A stretch of DNA of 64,000 nt, from the NCBI RefSeq assembly GCF_900231165.1, contig NZ_LT960614.1, positions 3,218,501 to 3,282,500 of the forward strand, written 5' to 3'. Shown here piece by piece: positions 18,146 to 26,838 of this stretch. The notes below the pieces were generated by a model that was not told where the DNA came from, made no database searches, and worked only from the letters and a program-made list of their open reading frames with translations. The first letter of the stretch is position 1, and the number at the start of each line of letters is the position of its first letter. The stretch is from Hartmannibacter diazotrophicus. GTDB taxonomy: Bacteria > Pseudomonadota > Alphaproteobacteria > Rhizobiales > Pleomorphomonadaceae. Made by a program: the position numbers and the translations under genes.

Positions 18146-19375
18146 TCAAACCAGCGAAAGCAACGTTCCGCCGACCGCGAGAACCACGACCACCACCCAC
18201 GGCGGCATCTTCCAGACCGTGAGCAGCAGGAAACCGGCAAGCGCCAGCGCAAAATCCCGGGGCGACAGGACGGCGCTGGTCCAGACCGGGCTGTAGAGGG
18301 CCGCGCAGAGGATACCGACCACGGCGGCGTTCGCCCCGCGCATGGCGGCTTGCGCGCTGGGCCGCGTCCGGAAGGCATCCCAGAAGGGCAGCATGCCGTA
18401 GACAAGCAGCAGGCCCGGCAGGAAGATCGCGACAAGCGCAATGGCCGATCCCGCAACACCGCTCGGCGCCGGCGCCATGGCCGCGCCGAGATAGGCGGCG
18501 AAGGTGAAGAGCGGCCCCGGAACCGCCTGCGCCAGACCATAGCCCGCGAGGAAGGACTCATTCGTGACCCATCCAGGCGCCACGACCTCGGCCTGCAGCA
18601 ACGGCAGCACGACGTGGCCGCCGCCGAAAACCAGCGCGCCGGAGCGGTAGAAGGCATCGAACAGGGCAAGCGCCGGGGAACTGGTCGCCACGGCCACCAG
18701 AGGCGGGATCACGAAGAAAATCGCGAAGAACCCAAGCGCAATAATCGCGTTTCGGCGCGAAACCGGAAACGCAAGTCGGCCGGGCGATGCACTCACCTCC
18801 GCCCTGCAGAATTGAAGCCCGGCGACGGCGCCGAGCGCGATCGCCCCGATCTGGCCGAAGGTGCCGCCGATGAAGACGACAATGGCGACGGCGGCAAGCG
18901 CGATGGCAGCACGCTCCCGATCCGGCGTGAGAGACTTCGCCATGCCCCAGACCGCCTGCGCGACGACCGCGACGGCGACCAGCTTCAGGCCGTGGAGAAC
19001 GCCTTCCGCCACCGGGCCGGTGAAGGCGGAAGCCCCCAGCGCGAAGGCGAGCAGGATGAGGGCCGAGGGCATGGTGAAGGCGAACCAGGCCGCCAGCCCA
19101 CCCGCGAGGCCGTTGCCGCGCAGGACGCCGAGCGAAAAGCCCACCTGGCTCGACGCCGGGCCCGGCATGAACTGACAGAGCGCGATCAGGTCGGCATAGC
19201 CGGCCTCGTCCATCCATTTGCGCCGGATCACCAGTTCGTCGCGAAAATAGCCGAGATGGGCGATCGGCCCGCCGAATGACGTAAGCCCGAGCTTGAGGAA
19301 CACGCGAAAAACCTCAAGTGCCGAACCCTCGGTCTTTCCCGCCTCGGAAAGGCTTTCGTCACCCGCGCTCATCAT
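18146..19375 (-). CDS. chrA: ChrA-family chromate transporter, two-domain form
   Basis: A 409-residue membrane protein built of two CHR domains. The first has FLKLGLTSFGGPIAHLGYFR and CQFMPGPASSQVGFSLG; the second has the related FRRSG-like block YRSGALVFGGGHVVLPLLQ and AVPGPLFTFAAYLG. Long-form ChrA proteins export chromate, though some members may carry other anions. No chrB regulator is next to it, so resistance is inferred only from the family. The tandem ATG at 19375/19372 is the likely start. Confidence 0.9.
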   Translation of the reverse strand: MMSAGDESLSEAGKTEGSALEVFRVFLKLGLTSFGGPIAHLGYFRDELVIRRKWMDEAGYADLIALCQFMPGPASSQVGFSLGVLRGNGLAGGLAAWFAFTMPSALILLAFALGASAFTGPVAEGVLHGLKLVAVAVVAQAVWGMAKSLTPDRERAAIALAAVAIVVFIGGTFGQIGAIALGAVAGLQFCRAEVSASPGRLAFPVSRRNAIIALGFFAIFFVIPPLVAVATSSPALALFDAFYRSGALVFGGGHVVLPLLQAEVVAPGWVTNESFLAGYGLAQAVPGPLFTFAAYLGAAMAPAPSGVAGSAIALVAIFLPGLLLVYGMLPFWDAFRTRPSAQAAMRGANAAVVGILCAALYSPVWTSAVLSPRDFALALAGFLLLTVWKMPPWVVVVVLAVGGTLLSLV

Positions 19376-19486
19376 GCCTCCCTGCCGGTCCGCGCACAGT
19401 CTCCGGTCATTGCCGGTTCCCTGATTTCTTGTCAGCCCGCCACGCTATGGGAGGGCGACGACAAGGTCATGACATGGGCCCGAACG

Positions 19487-19513
19487 AAAAACCGCGCGGA
19501 CATGTCCGCGCGG
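19487..19513 (-). terminator. Terminator after ABC exporter copy 2
   Basis: A perfect 22-bp palindrome at 19492-19513 (arm CCGCGCGGACA) is followed in the minus direction by five Ts (19487-19491). It lies 30 bases downstream of the stop of the ABC gene at 19544. Confidence 0.8.
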
Positions 19514-19543
19514 CTTTCATTTTCGTCGATGCGACGTGGCGTG

Positions 19544-21397
19544 TCACTCCGCCGCCATCTCCTGCTCGTCCTCGTCGGTCACGAAGCCGCCGGTCTGGCG
19601 CGCCCACAGGCGGGCATAGAGCCCTCCCCTTGCGAGCAGCTCCTCATGGGTGCCGGTCTCGACGATCCGGCCCTTGTCCATGATGACCAGCCGGTCCATG
19701 CGGGCGATGGTGGACAGGCGGTGGGCGATGGCGATCACCGTCTTGCCCTCCATCAGCGTCTCCAGACTCTCCTGGATCGCCGCCTCGACCTCGGAATCGA
19801 GCGCCGAGGTCGCCTCGTCCAGCACCAGGATCGGCGCGTTCTTGAGGAGCACCCGCGCGATCGCGATCCGCTGGCGCTGACCGCCGGAAAGCTTCACGCC
19901 GCGCTCGCCCGTCTGCGCGTCATAGGCCGTGCCGCCCCGCGTGTCGACGAGATCGGGGATGAAGGCATCCGCGGAGGCAAGGCGGGCCGCCTCGAACATT
20001 TCCTCGTCGCTCGCGTCCGGACGTCCATACTTGATGTTGGCCCGGATCGAGCGGTGCAGCAGCGAGGTATCCTGCGTGACGACGGCGATCGTCTCGCGCA
20101 GGGATTCCTGCTGCACCTTGGAAATGTCCTGCCCGTCGATGGTAATCATCCCGCCTTCCAGATCGTAGAAGCGCAGGAGCAGGTTGACGAGGGTCGACTT
20201 GCCCGCGCCGGACGGGCCGACGAGACCGATCTTCTCGCCCGGCTTGACGACCAGCGACACATCCTCCACCGCGCCCTTGTCGCGTCCGTAGTGGAAGCGG
20301 ACATGGTCGAAGTGGATCTCGCTGTCGGTCACCACGAGTTGCGGCGCATCGGGCACGTCGACCACCTGATGCGGACGCGAGATCGTCGTGATGCCGTCCT
20401 GCACCTGGCCCACATTCTCGAAGATGCCGGTGATCTCCCACATGATCCAGCCGGACATGTTGACGACGCGGATGACGAGACCCGAGGCAAGCGCGATGGC
20501 GCCGATCGTGATCGAGCCCGCCGTCCACAGCCAGACGGCCGTCGCGCCGATGCTGAAGAGCAGTACGGCGTTCAGCATGCCGACCGTGATCGTCATCTGC
20601 GTGATCGCCCGCATCTGCTCATGGAAGACGGCCGTGTGCTCGGTCAGCGCATCGCGGGCATAGGCGTCCTCACGGTCGGAGTGGGCGAAGAGCTTCACCG
20701 TCGGCATGTTGGTGTAGCTGTCGACGATGCGCCCCGAGAGCATCGAGCGCGCCTCCGACATCTCCGCCGACTTGCGCGCCACCCGCGGTACGAAATAGGT
20801 CAGCGCCAGGATATAGATCCCCACCCACACGATCATCGGCACGGCAAGGCGCACATCGGCGTCGAAAAAGAGCACGATGGCGCTGATCGTGTACATCATC
20901 ACGAACCAGACCGCGTCCGCCGCCTCGGTCAACGAGCCGCGCAATGCCGGCCCCGTCTGGACGATCCTGTTGGCGATCCGACCGGCAAAATCGTTGGCGA
21001 AGAAGCCGATCGACTGCCGCAGCACCCAGCGATGGTTCTGCCAGCGCACGAGATTGGTGAAGCCCGGCGCGATCGCCTGATGGCGCATCAGATCGTGGAA
21101 GACGGTCGCAAGCGGCCGCGCGACCACGATCACCGCCGCCATCCAGAGGAAGTCGGTGCCATGATCGGCCCACAGGCGCTCCGGCGTCGCGTTACGCAGG
21201 ATATCGACGACCTCGCCGATATAGCGAAACAGCGAGACCTCCAGCAGCGCGACGACAAGCCCGGTCGCCATCAGGGCGATATAGACCGGCCAGACCTGGC
21301 GCAGGAAGGACCAGTAGAAAGCGATCAGCCCGTCCGGAGGTTTCTTGACCTCATAGGGACGGAAGGGATCGATGATGGATTCAAACCAGCGGAACAT
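19544..21397 (-). CDS. ABC exporter (fused membrane and ATPase domains), copy 2
   Basis: A 617-residue half-exporter, paralogous to the one at 14122-16005. It has six membrane helices (about residues 30-310) and an ATPase domain with GPSGAGKST, LSGGQRQRIAIAR and LVLDEATSALDSE. Long identical stretches are shared with copy 1 in the ATPase domain, at both protein and DNA level. The ATG at 21397 has AAGG a few bases before it and gives MFRWFESIIDPFRPYEV, matching the N terminus of copy 1; upstream in-frame sequence is not conserved. Substrate unknown; homodimer or a heterodimer with copy 1 are both possible. Confidence 0.9.
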   Translation of the reverse strand: MFRWFESIIDPFRPYEVKKPPDGLIAFYWSFLRQVWPVYIALMATGLVVALLEVSLFRYIGEVVDILRNATPERLWADHGTDFLWMAAVIVVARPLATVFHDLMRHQAIAPGFTNLVRWQNHRWVLRQSIGFFANDFAGRIANRIVQTGPALRGSLTEAADAVWFVMMYTISAIVLFFDADVRLAVPMIVWVGIYILALTYFVPRVARKSAEMSEARSMLSGRIVDSYTNMPTVKLFAHSDREDAYARDALTEHTAVFHEQMRAITQMTITVGMLNAVLLFSIGATAVWLWTAGSITIGAIALASGLVIRVVNMSGWIMWEITGIFENVGQVQDGITTISRPHQVVDVPDAPQLVVTDSEIHFDHVRFHYGRDKGAVEDVSLVVKPGEKIGLVGPSGAGKSTLVNLLLRFYDLEGGMITIDGQDISKVQQESLRETIAVVTQDTSLLHRSIRANIKYGRPDASDEEMFEAARLASADAFIPDLVDTRGGTAYDAQTGERGVKLSGGQRQRIAIARVLLKNAPILVLDEATSALDSEVEAAIQESLETLMEGKTVIAIAHRLSTIARMDRLVIMDKGRIVETGTHEELLARGGLYARLWARQTGGFVTDEDEQEMAAE

Positions 21398-21921
21398 GAC
21401 CTTGAACCTTGGCGGGTCTCTGCCGGACCCGTTTTGCGGGGCGTTCCTCGCGGATCGGAACGATACCCCGACATGCGTCCCCCCGCGACCGCGCGAATGA
21501 AAATCCGTGGCCGGCGGGGGCGTCGGCTGGACGGTGCTCGTGTTTCGAAACGGGCAGGCTGGCCGCCGGGCACGCCGGCGAGTGAAAGATCCGCTTTCAC
21601 TCGCCCGGCCCGGCCGGACATTCAGGCCTGCAACGATGAAAGGCCCGCGCCGCAAAGCGGGCGAACCTCACCGGACGGTCCCAAGCATCGCTTCTCGGGC
21701 CGCAGACCCCTGCACACAGAAATTCTTCGTTGTCACGCGCCGGAAAAATGCGCTCCAGCCACGAATACGCAGATTAGCACCCGGTTTGCGCTCATTTTGT
21801 GACGATAGCAGCGATGAATGTTGAAAGTCACGCACATAAATCGGCAGAGGCGGGACGACGCCCCGCCCCGTCAGGGATCGCGGGAGCCGCCTTGCCGCTC
21901 TCGCAAGTCTCTTCCTTCAAT
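21398..21921. other. 520-bp intergenic region with a strong hairpin
   Basis: No convincing gene. The region has a 12-bp perfect hairpin at 21577-21605 and otherwise holds the promoter of ABC exporter copy 2. It becomes less GC-rich between 21720 and 21840. Confidence 0.45.
21577..21605. terminator. 12-bp perfect hairpin downstream of the lipoprotein gene
   Basis: The arms GGCGAGTGAAAG and CTTTCACTCGCC flank a 5-base loop. It is 317 bases past the lipoprotein stop (minus strand). No T-run follows on either strand, so it may be a transcript-stabilising or palindromic element rather than a true intrinsic terminator. Confidence 0.4.
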
Positions 21922-22677
21922 CTACCCGCACTGCACACCGGTGATCTTGCCGTCCGACCCGACGATGATGTTGAGACGGTTGGGATTATACTGGTTCGGA
22001 TTGATTTCGCCCGGCGCCACGATGCGCACGGCGCGCGCGCCCGTCACCTTCTGGGCATTGACGATCACGCTCTGCGAATTCGTCTTGCCGACGATGCCGC
22101 TGGCGGCGCTCGCGTTGCAACTGCCGGCTCCACGCGACGGCGCGGCGGGCGCGGACGGTGCCGGCGTCGCGGGATCCGTTGCGGCGGTCTGGCTGCCGCC
22201 GTTGTCGCCGGCCGTTGAGCCCGGCGGCGGCGTGAACCGGCCGGGACGCAGGACCTGCTGGCCGCTCCCGCTCGCACCGACACCTGGAACGCTGTCATAA
22301 ACCGTCGAACTGCCGGGCTGGCCGTAGACATCGTTGCCGGGAGTCTGCTGTTCGCGCGGCTGGCGCGCCAGCCGCTCCTGCTCCTGCCGGTAGAGCGCCT
22401 CGCGCCGGGCGGCTTCTTCCGGACTAATCTCGCCGGGCTGGCCGTAGGGATAATTGCCCTGATCGGGATAGATCATCGCCGGGCTCCGGTAGACACTCCG
22501 GCTGCGGGCCATGGCCTCGGCCTCCGGGCTGCCGATTTCAGGCACCGAGGCCGGCGGCACCGTCGAATTGTAGACCGGATAATAATTCTGGGGAGGCGTG
22601 GACACGCACCCCTGCAGCCCCGCCATCGCACCGACCAGAAGGACAAGCCCCGCCGATTTCCCGACCTTCCACGTCAT
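21922..22677 (-). CDS. Lipoprotein with C-terminal I78-type peptidase inhibitor domain
   Basis: A 251-residue precursor. The N terminus is a lipoprotein signal ending in the lipobox LQGC, so the mature protein starts at Cys24 and is membrane-anchored. A Pro/Gln/Ser-rich, low-complexity linker fills residues 25-180. The last 65 residues (CNASAASGIVGKTNSQSV to GEINPNQYNPNRLNIIVGSDGKITGVQCG) match the potato-inhibitor-like I78 family of small elastase inhibitors, with the two conserved cysteines at the ends. It probably sits in the periplasm or outer membrane and blocks a serine protease; the target is unknown. Confidence 0.82.
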   Translation of the reverse strand: MTWKVGKSAGLVLLVGAMAGLQGCVSTPPQNYYPVYNSTVPPASVPEIGSPEAEAMARSRSVYRSPAMIYPDQGNYPYGQPGEISPEEAARREALYRQEQERLARQPREQQTPGNDVYGQPGSSTVYDSVPGVGASGSGQQVLRPGRFTPPPGSTAGDNGGSQTAATDPATPAPSAPAAPSRGAGSCNASAASGIVGKTNSQSVIVNAQKVTGARAVRIVAPGEINPNQYNPNRLNIIVGSDGKITGVQCG

Positions 22678-22908
22678 GATACTTCAATCCCCACTCAAAG
22701 CCCCACAAGACGCCGCCCGGTCAGCCTCCACCGGGTGTCGCCTCCCTCAATCCCCATGATCCGCGTCCTGGCGCCGATCCCGGGCACTCAATGCAGGAAG
22801 CGCGTCAGCGTTCCGTCAGCCATGGAAACGGGTGCTTCTTCTTGCCCCGGCAATCGCTTCCACGGTTGAGATGAACTTCAGCTATAACCAAGCATCTTGT
22901 ACGAGACT

Positions 22909-23409
22909 ATGGCCACTTCCTTGAACACCGCGCCAGCCCCCATGTTGCACCTCGCGCTTTATCAGCCCGATATTCCGCAAAATACTGGAACACTGTTGCG
23001 TCTTTGCGCCTGCCTTGGCGTCAGCGCGCACATCATCGAACCGGCCGGCTTCGATGCTTCCGACCGGAACCTGAAGCGCGCCGGGCTCGATTATCTTCCA
23101 CTCGTCTCGCTGACCCGGCATCTCGACTGGCAGGCCTTTCACACCTGGGCCAGGGCCGGCGGCCACCGCCTCGTGCTCGCCAGCACCAGGGCGTCCGAGC
23201 CCTATACGGCCTTCGCCTTTGCCCGGTCCGACGTGATCCTGCTTGGCCGCGAAAGCGCGGGTGTGCCGGAAACGGTTCACGAGGCGGCGGACGCGCGCGT
23301 CACCATTCCCATGCGGCCGGGACTTCGGTCCATCAACGTCGCCATGTCCGGAGCCATGATCCTCGGCGAGGCCCTGCGCCAGACCGGCGGCCTGACGCAG
23401 GTCGATTGA
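22909..23409 (+). CDS. trmL: tRNA (cytidine/uridine-2'-O-)-methyltransferase TrmL
   Basis: A 166-residue SPOUT (knotted) methyltransferase that methylates the wobble base ribose of leucine tRNAs. The three SPOUT motifs are plain: LALYQPDIPQNTGTLLRLCACLG, VILLGRESAGVPETVHEAAD and IPMRPGLRSINVAMSGAMILGEALRQ. The starts are close together (TTG 22897, ATG 22909, ATG 22942); the conserved core begins at the third, and 22909 is chosen because a GAG stretch precedes it. It is convergent with the gene at 23417. Confidence 0.93.
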   Translation: MATSLNTAPAPMLHLALYQPDIPQNTGTLLRLCACLGVSAHIIEPAGFDASDRNLKRAGLDYLPLVSLTRHLDWQAFHTWARAGGHRLVLASTRASEPYTAFAFARSDVILLGRESAGVPETVHEAADARVTIPMRPGLRSINVAMSGAMILGEALRQTGGLTQVD

Positions 23410-23416
23410 CCTGATT

Positions 23417-23893
23417 TCACGCGGCGGCCTCAGGCCAGGTCATCGGCAGTTCGGTCCAAAGGCCGAAATCGCCGTCGACCTTCAGCCGCGCCAGCACTGA
23501 CTGCGGGTCGATCCCCGCCGCCCGCTGCCAGGTCCTGACGCTCGATTTCGCGGCCTCCATCGCCGCAACAGTCCGCCATTTGACGATCGTCTCGATCACG
23601 AAGGCATCCCCGCTCGCCTGCCGTTCAACCACCAGATTGAGACCGCAGCCATCGCAATCGGACAGAAAAACATGCGTCCGGCGGATGATTTCAAGGAGTT
23701 CGGCCCGCGCACGCAACGGCCCCTTGAAGCGATCAATGCGGAACAGGGCATCGCCGTCGTCGGGATCGACGAGAGTCGGCCCGGAACGGTCCTCATTGTC
23801 CGCGATCCCATCCACGGGAGCCAGTTGGCTGAAAACGGTCGACGCCGGTCGGTCGTTGACGGACGAGGCAAGGAGCAGCGCGGCGAGTGACAT
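23417..23893 (-). CDS. SoxR-box-controlled small protein, possibly ABM-monooxygenase-like
   Basis: A 158-residue soluble protein. The middle contains FLSDCDGCGLNLVVERQASGDAFVIETIVKWRTVAAMEAAKSS, a strand-helix pattern like half of an antibiotic-biosynthesis-monooxygenase (ferredoxin-like) domain, but the match is weak. Two cysteines lie in CDGC. GGAGG precedes the ATG by 7 bases. Its promoter holds a SoxR box between -35 and -10, so redox-cycling drugs should induce it. Whether it detoxifies a quinone or phenazine, as some SoxR targets do, is inference. Confidence 0.75.
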   Translation of the reverse strand: MSLAALLLASSVNDRPASTVFSQLAPVDGIADNEDRSGPTLVDPDDGDALFRIDRFKGPLRARAELLEIIRRTHVFLSDCDGCGLNLVVERQASGDAFVIETIVKWRTVAAMEAAKSSVRTWQRAAGIDPQSVLARLKVDGDFGLWTELPMTWPEAAA

Positions 23894-23935
23894 GTCGGAA
23901 CCTCCGAATTTGGCCCTTGATGGGCAGGAGGCACG

Positions 23936-23968
23936 GACGATAAAACCTCAAGCAAGATTGAGGTCAAG
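23936..23968 (-). promoter_or_regulatory. SoxR box and 19-bp-spacer promoter
   Basis: The palindrome CCTCAAGCAAGATTGAGG (23946-23963) matches the E. coli soxS SoxR box in both 7-base arms except one base. Read on the minus strand it lies between TTGACC (-35) and TATCGT (-10) with exactly 19 bases between them. The over-long spacer is the mark of MerR-family-activated promoters. It directs transcription of the gene at 23893, not of soxR. Confidence 0.88.
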
Positions 23969-23985
23969 TCCCCGGAATCGGAATA

Positions 23986-24474
23986 ATGACGCCGATAAGT
24001 CCCACCGCCGCACGCCTGCTCAGCGTCGGCGAAGTCGTCCGCCGCAGCGGCCTGCCGGTTTCGACGCTGCACTATTACGAGGCCGAAGGTCTCATTGGCG
24101 CTTTGCGCAGCGCCGGCAACCAGCGCCGATATCCGCGCGGCGTCCTGCGTCGTCTCGCCGTGATCAGGGTTGCCCTGCAAACCGGCATTCCTATCCGCAG
24201 GATCAAGGAGGCCCTGGCGCCTCTGCCCCGCGACCGGGCGCCCTCGGCGGAGGATTGGAAACACATGTCCGCACTCTGGCGCGACGATCTTCAGGCGCGC
24301 ATCGACCAATTGACCCGATTGCGGGATCAACTCGACGGCTGCATCGGCTGCGGATGCCTGTCGCTCGCGGAGTGTCCGCTGCGCAATCCGGACGACATTC
24401 TCGCCGCGAAGGGGCCCGGCGCCCGGCTGCTCATGGCCGAAGGGGAGAGAGCGGCAGACGACGATTGCCGCTGA
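23986..24474 (+). CDS. soxR: SoxR, [2Fe-2S] redox-sensing MerR-family activator
   Basis: A 162-residue MerR-family protein: winged-helix DNA-binding domain (LLSVGEVVRRSGLPVSTLHYYEAEGLI), coiled-coil dimer helix, and the iron-sulfur loop CIGCGCLSLAECPL with cysteines 119, 122, 124 and 130, the same numbers as in E. coli SoxR. Oxidation of the cluster by redox-cycling compounds turns on its promoter by untwisting DNA. The divergent gene carries a perfect SoxR site. There is no soxS, so here SoxR acts directly on a target gene, as in most non-enteric bacteria. Confidence 0.95.
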   Translation: MTPISPTAARLLSVGEVVRRSGLPVSTLHYYEAEGLIGALRSAGNQRRYPRGVLRRLAVIRVALQTGIPIRRIKEALAPLPRDRAPSAEDWKHMSALWRDDLQARIDQLTRLRDQLDGCIGCGCLSLAECPLRNPDDILAAKGPGARLLMAEGERAADDDCR

Positions 24475-24490
24475 GACACCCGGCGGTCCC

Positions 24491-24904
24491 TCAATGCTCG
24501 TGCTCGCAGAGACCGTGGTCGGCGAGCGAGGCAATGACATAGCATTCGCCGACGTGGTCCGCGTGGCAGCCTCCGGCCATGCGCGCAAGTTCCGCCTCCA
24601 GCCGCTGCAACCGCGCGATCTTCTCCCTCACCCCGGCCAGATGATCTGTGATGATCCGGTCGGCGTCCTCGCAGGGCTCCTCCGGGTGAGCCGCAAGGCG
24701 CAGAAGATCGCGGATCGCCTCGATCGGAAGCCCGAGATCGCGCGCATGACGGATGAACGCGAGGCGTTCGAGATCATTTCTTGAATAGCGGCGCTGGTTG
24801 CCGTCCGTCCGCTCCGGCTTGGCCACAAGGCCCATCTGTTCATAATAGCGGATGGTCGGCACCTTGACGCCGGTGCGCTTGGCGAGATCGCCGATCGAAA
24901 ACAT
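24491..24904 (-). CDS. MerR-family divalent-metal (Zn/Cd/Pb-type) regulator
   Basis: A 137-residue MerR regulator: DNA-binding domain (MFSIGDLAKRTGVKVPTIRYYEQMGLV), dimer helix and a C-terminal metal loop. The cysteines are C78, C113, C121 and C133, and the tail ends in CEHEH. A cysteine at position 78, contributed across the dimer, marks divalent sensors (ZntR, CadR, PbrR) rather than Cu(I)/Au(I) sensors, which have serine there. It stands divergent from a cation-efflux gene and a matching promoter. The ATG at 24904 gives the usual family start. Confidence 0.9.
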   Translation of the reverse strand: MFSIGDLAKRTGVKVPTIRYYEQMGLVAKPERTDGNQRRYSRNDLERLAFIRHARDLGLPIEAIRDLLRLAAHPEEPCEDADRIITDHLAGVREKIARLQRLEAELARMAGGCHADHVGECYVIASLADHGLCEHEH

Positions 24905-24915
24905 CGCTGGCCCTC

Positions 24916-24946
24916 TTGAATCTCTAGTCACTAGAGCAATTAGGTT
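24916..24946 (+). promoter_or_regulatory. MerR-type metal-responsive promoter
   Basis: TTGAAT (24916-24921) and TAGGTT (24941-24946) are separated by exactly 19 bases, with the palindrome CTCTAGTCACTAGAG inside the spacer. This is the MerR-family layout; it drives the efflux gene at 24991. Confidence 0.82.
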
Positions 24947-24990
24947 ACGGAACGAACCAGTCAAGAGCCCAGGATCGGAAAGGATTTGAC

Positions 24991-25731
24991 ATGAGCGCCT
25001 GCTGCGGACACGACCACGCCCCGTTTGACGGAATGTCCGCGGACTATCGCCGCCGGCTCTGGATCGTCATCGTCCTTAACGCAAGCATGTTCTTCGTCGA
25101 GATGATCGCCGGTCGCCTTGCCGGATCGCAGGCGCTGCAGGCGGACGCCCTCGACTTCTTCGCCGATGCCGTGACCTACGGCATCTCCATGGCCGTCATT
25201 GGCAAGTCGATCCGCATCCGCTCCAGCGCGGCGCTGGCCAAGGGCATCAGCCTCTTTTTCATGGGCCTCTTCGTCTTCGGCTCCACCGTCTATCGCGTTT
25301 TCGTCGTCGGGGTGCCCGAAGCCGAGGTGATGGGCGTCGTCGGCTTCATGGCGCTTGCCACCAACGTCGCCAGCGTTCTCTTCCTGATGCGCTACAAGGA
25401 CGGCGACGCCAACGTCCGCTCCGTCTGGCTCTGCTCGCGCAACGATGCCATCGGCAACGTCGCTGTCATGATTGCCGCGCTCGGCGTCTGGGGCACGTCC
25501 ACTGGCTGGCCCGACCTTCTCGTCGCCGGCATCATGGCGGGTCTGTTCCTGACCTCGTCGTTCCAGATCGTGCGCCATTCCATCGCGGAGTGGCGCACCG
25601 GTGAAGTCGCAAGCAATCATGACCACGGGCATGCGCACGGCGAGACCTGCGGCTGCGAGCACGATCATGACCATGATGATCATCGTCACGACCACGGCAC
25701 GGCTCCGGTAAAGATCCCGGCTGGCGAATAG
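24991..25731 (+). CDS. Cation transporter (CDF-like, His-rich tail)
   Basis: A 246-residue membrane protein related to cation diffusion facilitators. The first helices read [45 protein letters not shown], with Asp residues as expected for a metal site in helix 2, and a second site-like segment [16 protein letters not shown] in helix 5. The N terminus (CCGHDH) and the C-terminal tail ([26 protein letters not shown]) are rich in His and Cys and would bind metal. It lacks the usual long cytoplasmic CDF domain. The divergent MerR regulator suggests zinc, cadmium or lead export. Confidence 0.88.
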   Translation: MSACCGHDHAPFDGMSADYRRRLWIVIVLNASMFFVEMIAGRLAGSQALQADALDFFADAVTYGISMAVIGKSIRIRSSAALAKGISLFFMGLFVFGSTVYRVFVVGVPEAEVMGVVGFMALATNVASVLFLMRYKDGDANVRSVWLCSRNDAIGNVAVMIAALGVWGTSTGWPDLLVAGIMAGLFLTSSFQIVRHSIAEWRTGEVASNHDHGHAHGETCGCEHDHDHDDHRHDHGTAPVKIPAGE

Positions 25732-25838
25732 CTCCACGATTTTTTCGAAAACCGATTCCCAGCCACGACCTGAATGCTCTAGAACGCCTCGCAAAGACGC
25801 ACCACCGAAGTGGCGCGAACAAGACTGCGAGGCGTGCC

Positions 25839-26750
25839 GTGACAGACCCCAAATCCTTCGACGCCCCCCTGCCCGACGGGATCGACGAGAAGAAGGCGCG
25901 CGCCTCGGCCTGGTTCGCCAGGCTGCGCGACGACATCTGCGCGGCCTTCGAGACGCTTGAGCACACGGTCAAAGGTCCCCTCGCCGACCGTGAGCCCGGC
26001 CGCTTCGTGCGCAAGGCATGGGAACGCTCGGACCATTCGGGCGTCCCCGGCGGCGGCGGGGTGATGTCGCTGATGCATGGCCGCGTCTTCGAGAAGGTCG
26101 GCGTCCATGTCTCGACCGTCCACGGCGAATTCGCACCCGAATTCCGCGCCCAGATTCCCGGGGCTGCCGAAGACCCGCGCTTCTGGGCAAGTGGCATCTC
26201 GCTCATCGCCCACATGCAGAATCCCAACGTGCCGGCCGTTCACATGAACACCCGCATGGTGGTGACGTCGAAGCAGTGGTTCGGCGGCGGGGCCGATCTC
26301 ACCCCCGTGCTCGACCGGCGCCGCACGCAGGAAGACCCCGACACCATTGCCTTCCACGAGGCCATGAAGGCCGCCTGCGAACCGCACGCCGTCGCCGACT
26401 ACGACCGCTACAAGGCCTGGTGCGACGAGTATTTCTTCCTGAAGCATCGCAACGAAATGCGCGGGATCGGCGGCATCTTCTACGACTATCTGCATTCCGG
26501 CGACTGGGAGGCGGACTTCGCCTTCACCCAGGACGTCGGCCGCGCCTTCCTGTCCGTCTATCCGAAGCTCGTTGCCGCCAACATGGAAACGCCCTGGACG
26601 GACGAGGATCGCGAGGAACAGCTCATCCGTCGCGGACGCTATGTGGAGTTCAACCTGCTCTACGACCGCGGCACCATTTTCGGCCTCAAGACCGGCGGCA
26701 ACATCGAGTCGATCCTCTCCTCGATGCCGCCCGTGGTGAAATGGCCATGA
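25839..26750 (+). CDS. hemF: Oxygen-dependent coproporphyrinogen III oxidase
   Basis: A 303-residue HemF. It decarboxylates two propionates of coproporphyrinogen III, using O2, in haem synthesis. Family blocks are [70 protein letters not shown] and [34 protein letters not shown]. The length is standard. The start is GTG at 25839; no ATG fits better. It stands alone between the metal efflux gene and the cca operon. Confidence 0.97.
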   Translation: MTDPKSFDAPLPDGIDEKKARASAWFARLRDDICAAFETLEHTVKGPLADREPGRFVRKAWERSDHSGVPGGGGVMSLMHGRVFEKVGVHVSTVHGEFAPEFRAQIPGAAEDPRFWASGISLIAHMQNPNVPAVHMNTRMVVTSKQWFGGGADLTPVLDRRRTQEDPDTIAFHEAMKAACEPHAVADYDRYKAWCDEYFFLKHRNEMRGIGGIFYDYLHSGDWEADFAFTQDVGRAFLSVYPKLVAANMETPWTDEDREEQLIRRGRYVEFNLLYDRGTIFGLKTGGNIESILSSMPPVVKWP

Positions 26751-26838
26751 GAGTCTGATTTCAAGACCTTGGCCCCGTTCCCGGACTCAGTTTCAGAACC
26801 CAGAAGACGAGAAGAGGCCCGGGATATGAATCAGGTTC

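Noticed and set aside
19469..21802. A 777-codon open frame on the plus strand
   Set aside because: Antisense to ABC exporter copy 2; its product is Arg/His/Asp-rich without any motif.
25839..26018. Alternative downstream ATG as hemF start
   Set aside because: The family's conserved N-terminal part would be lost; GTG 25839 gives standard length.
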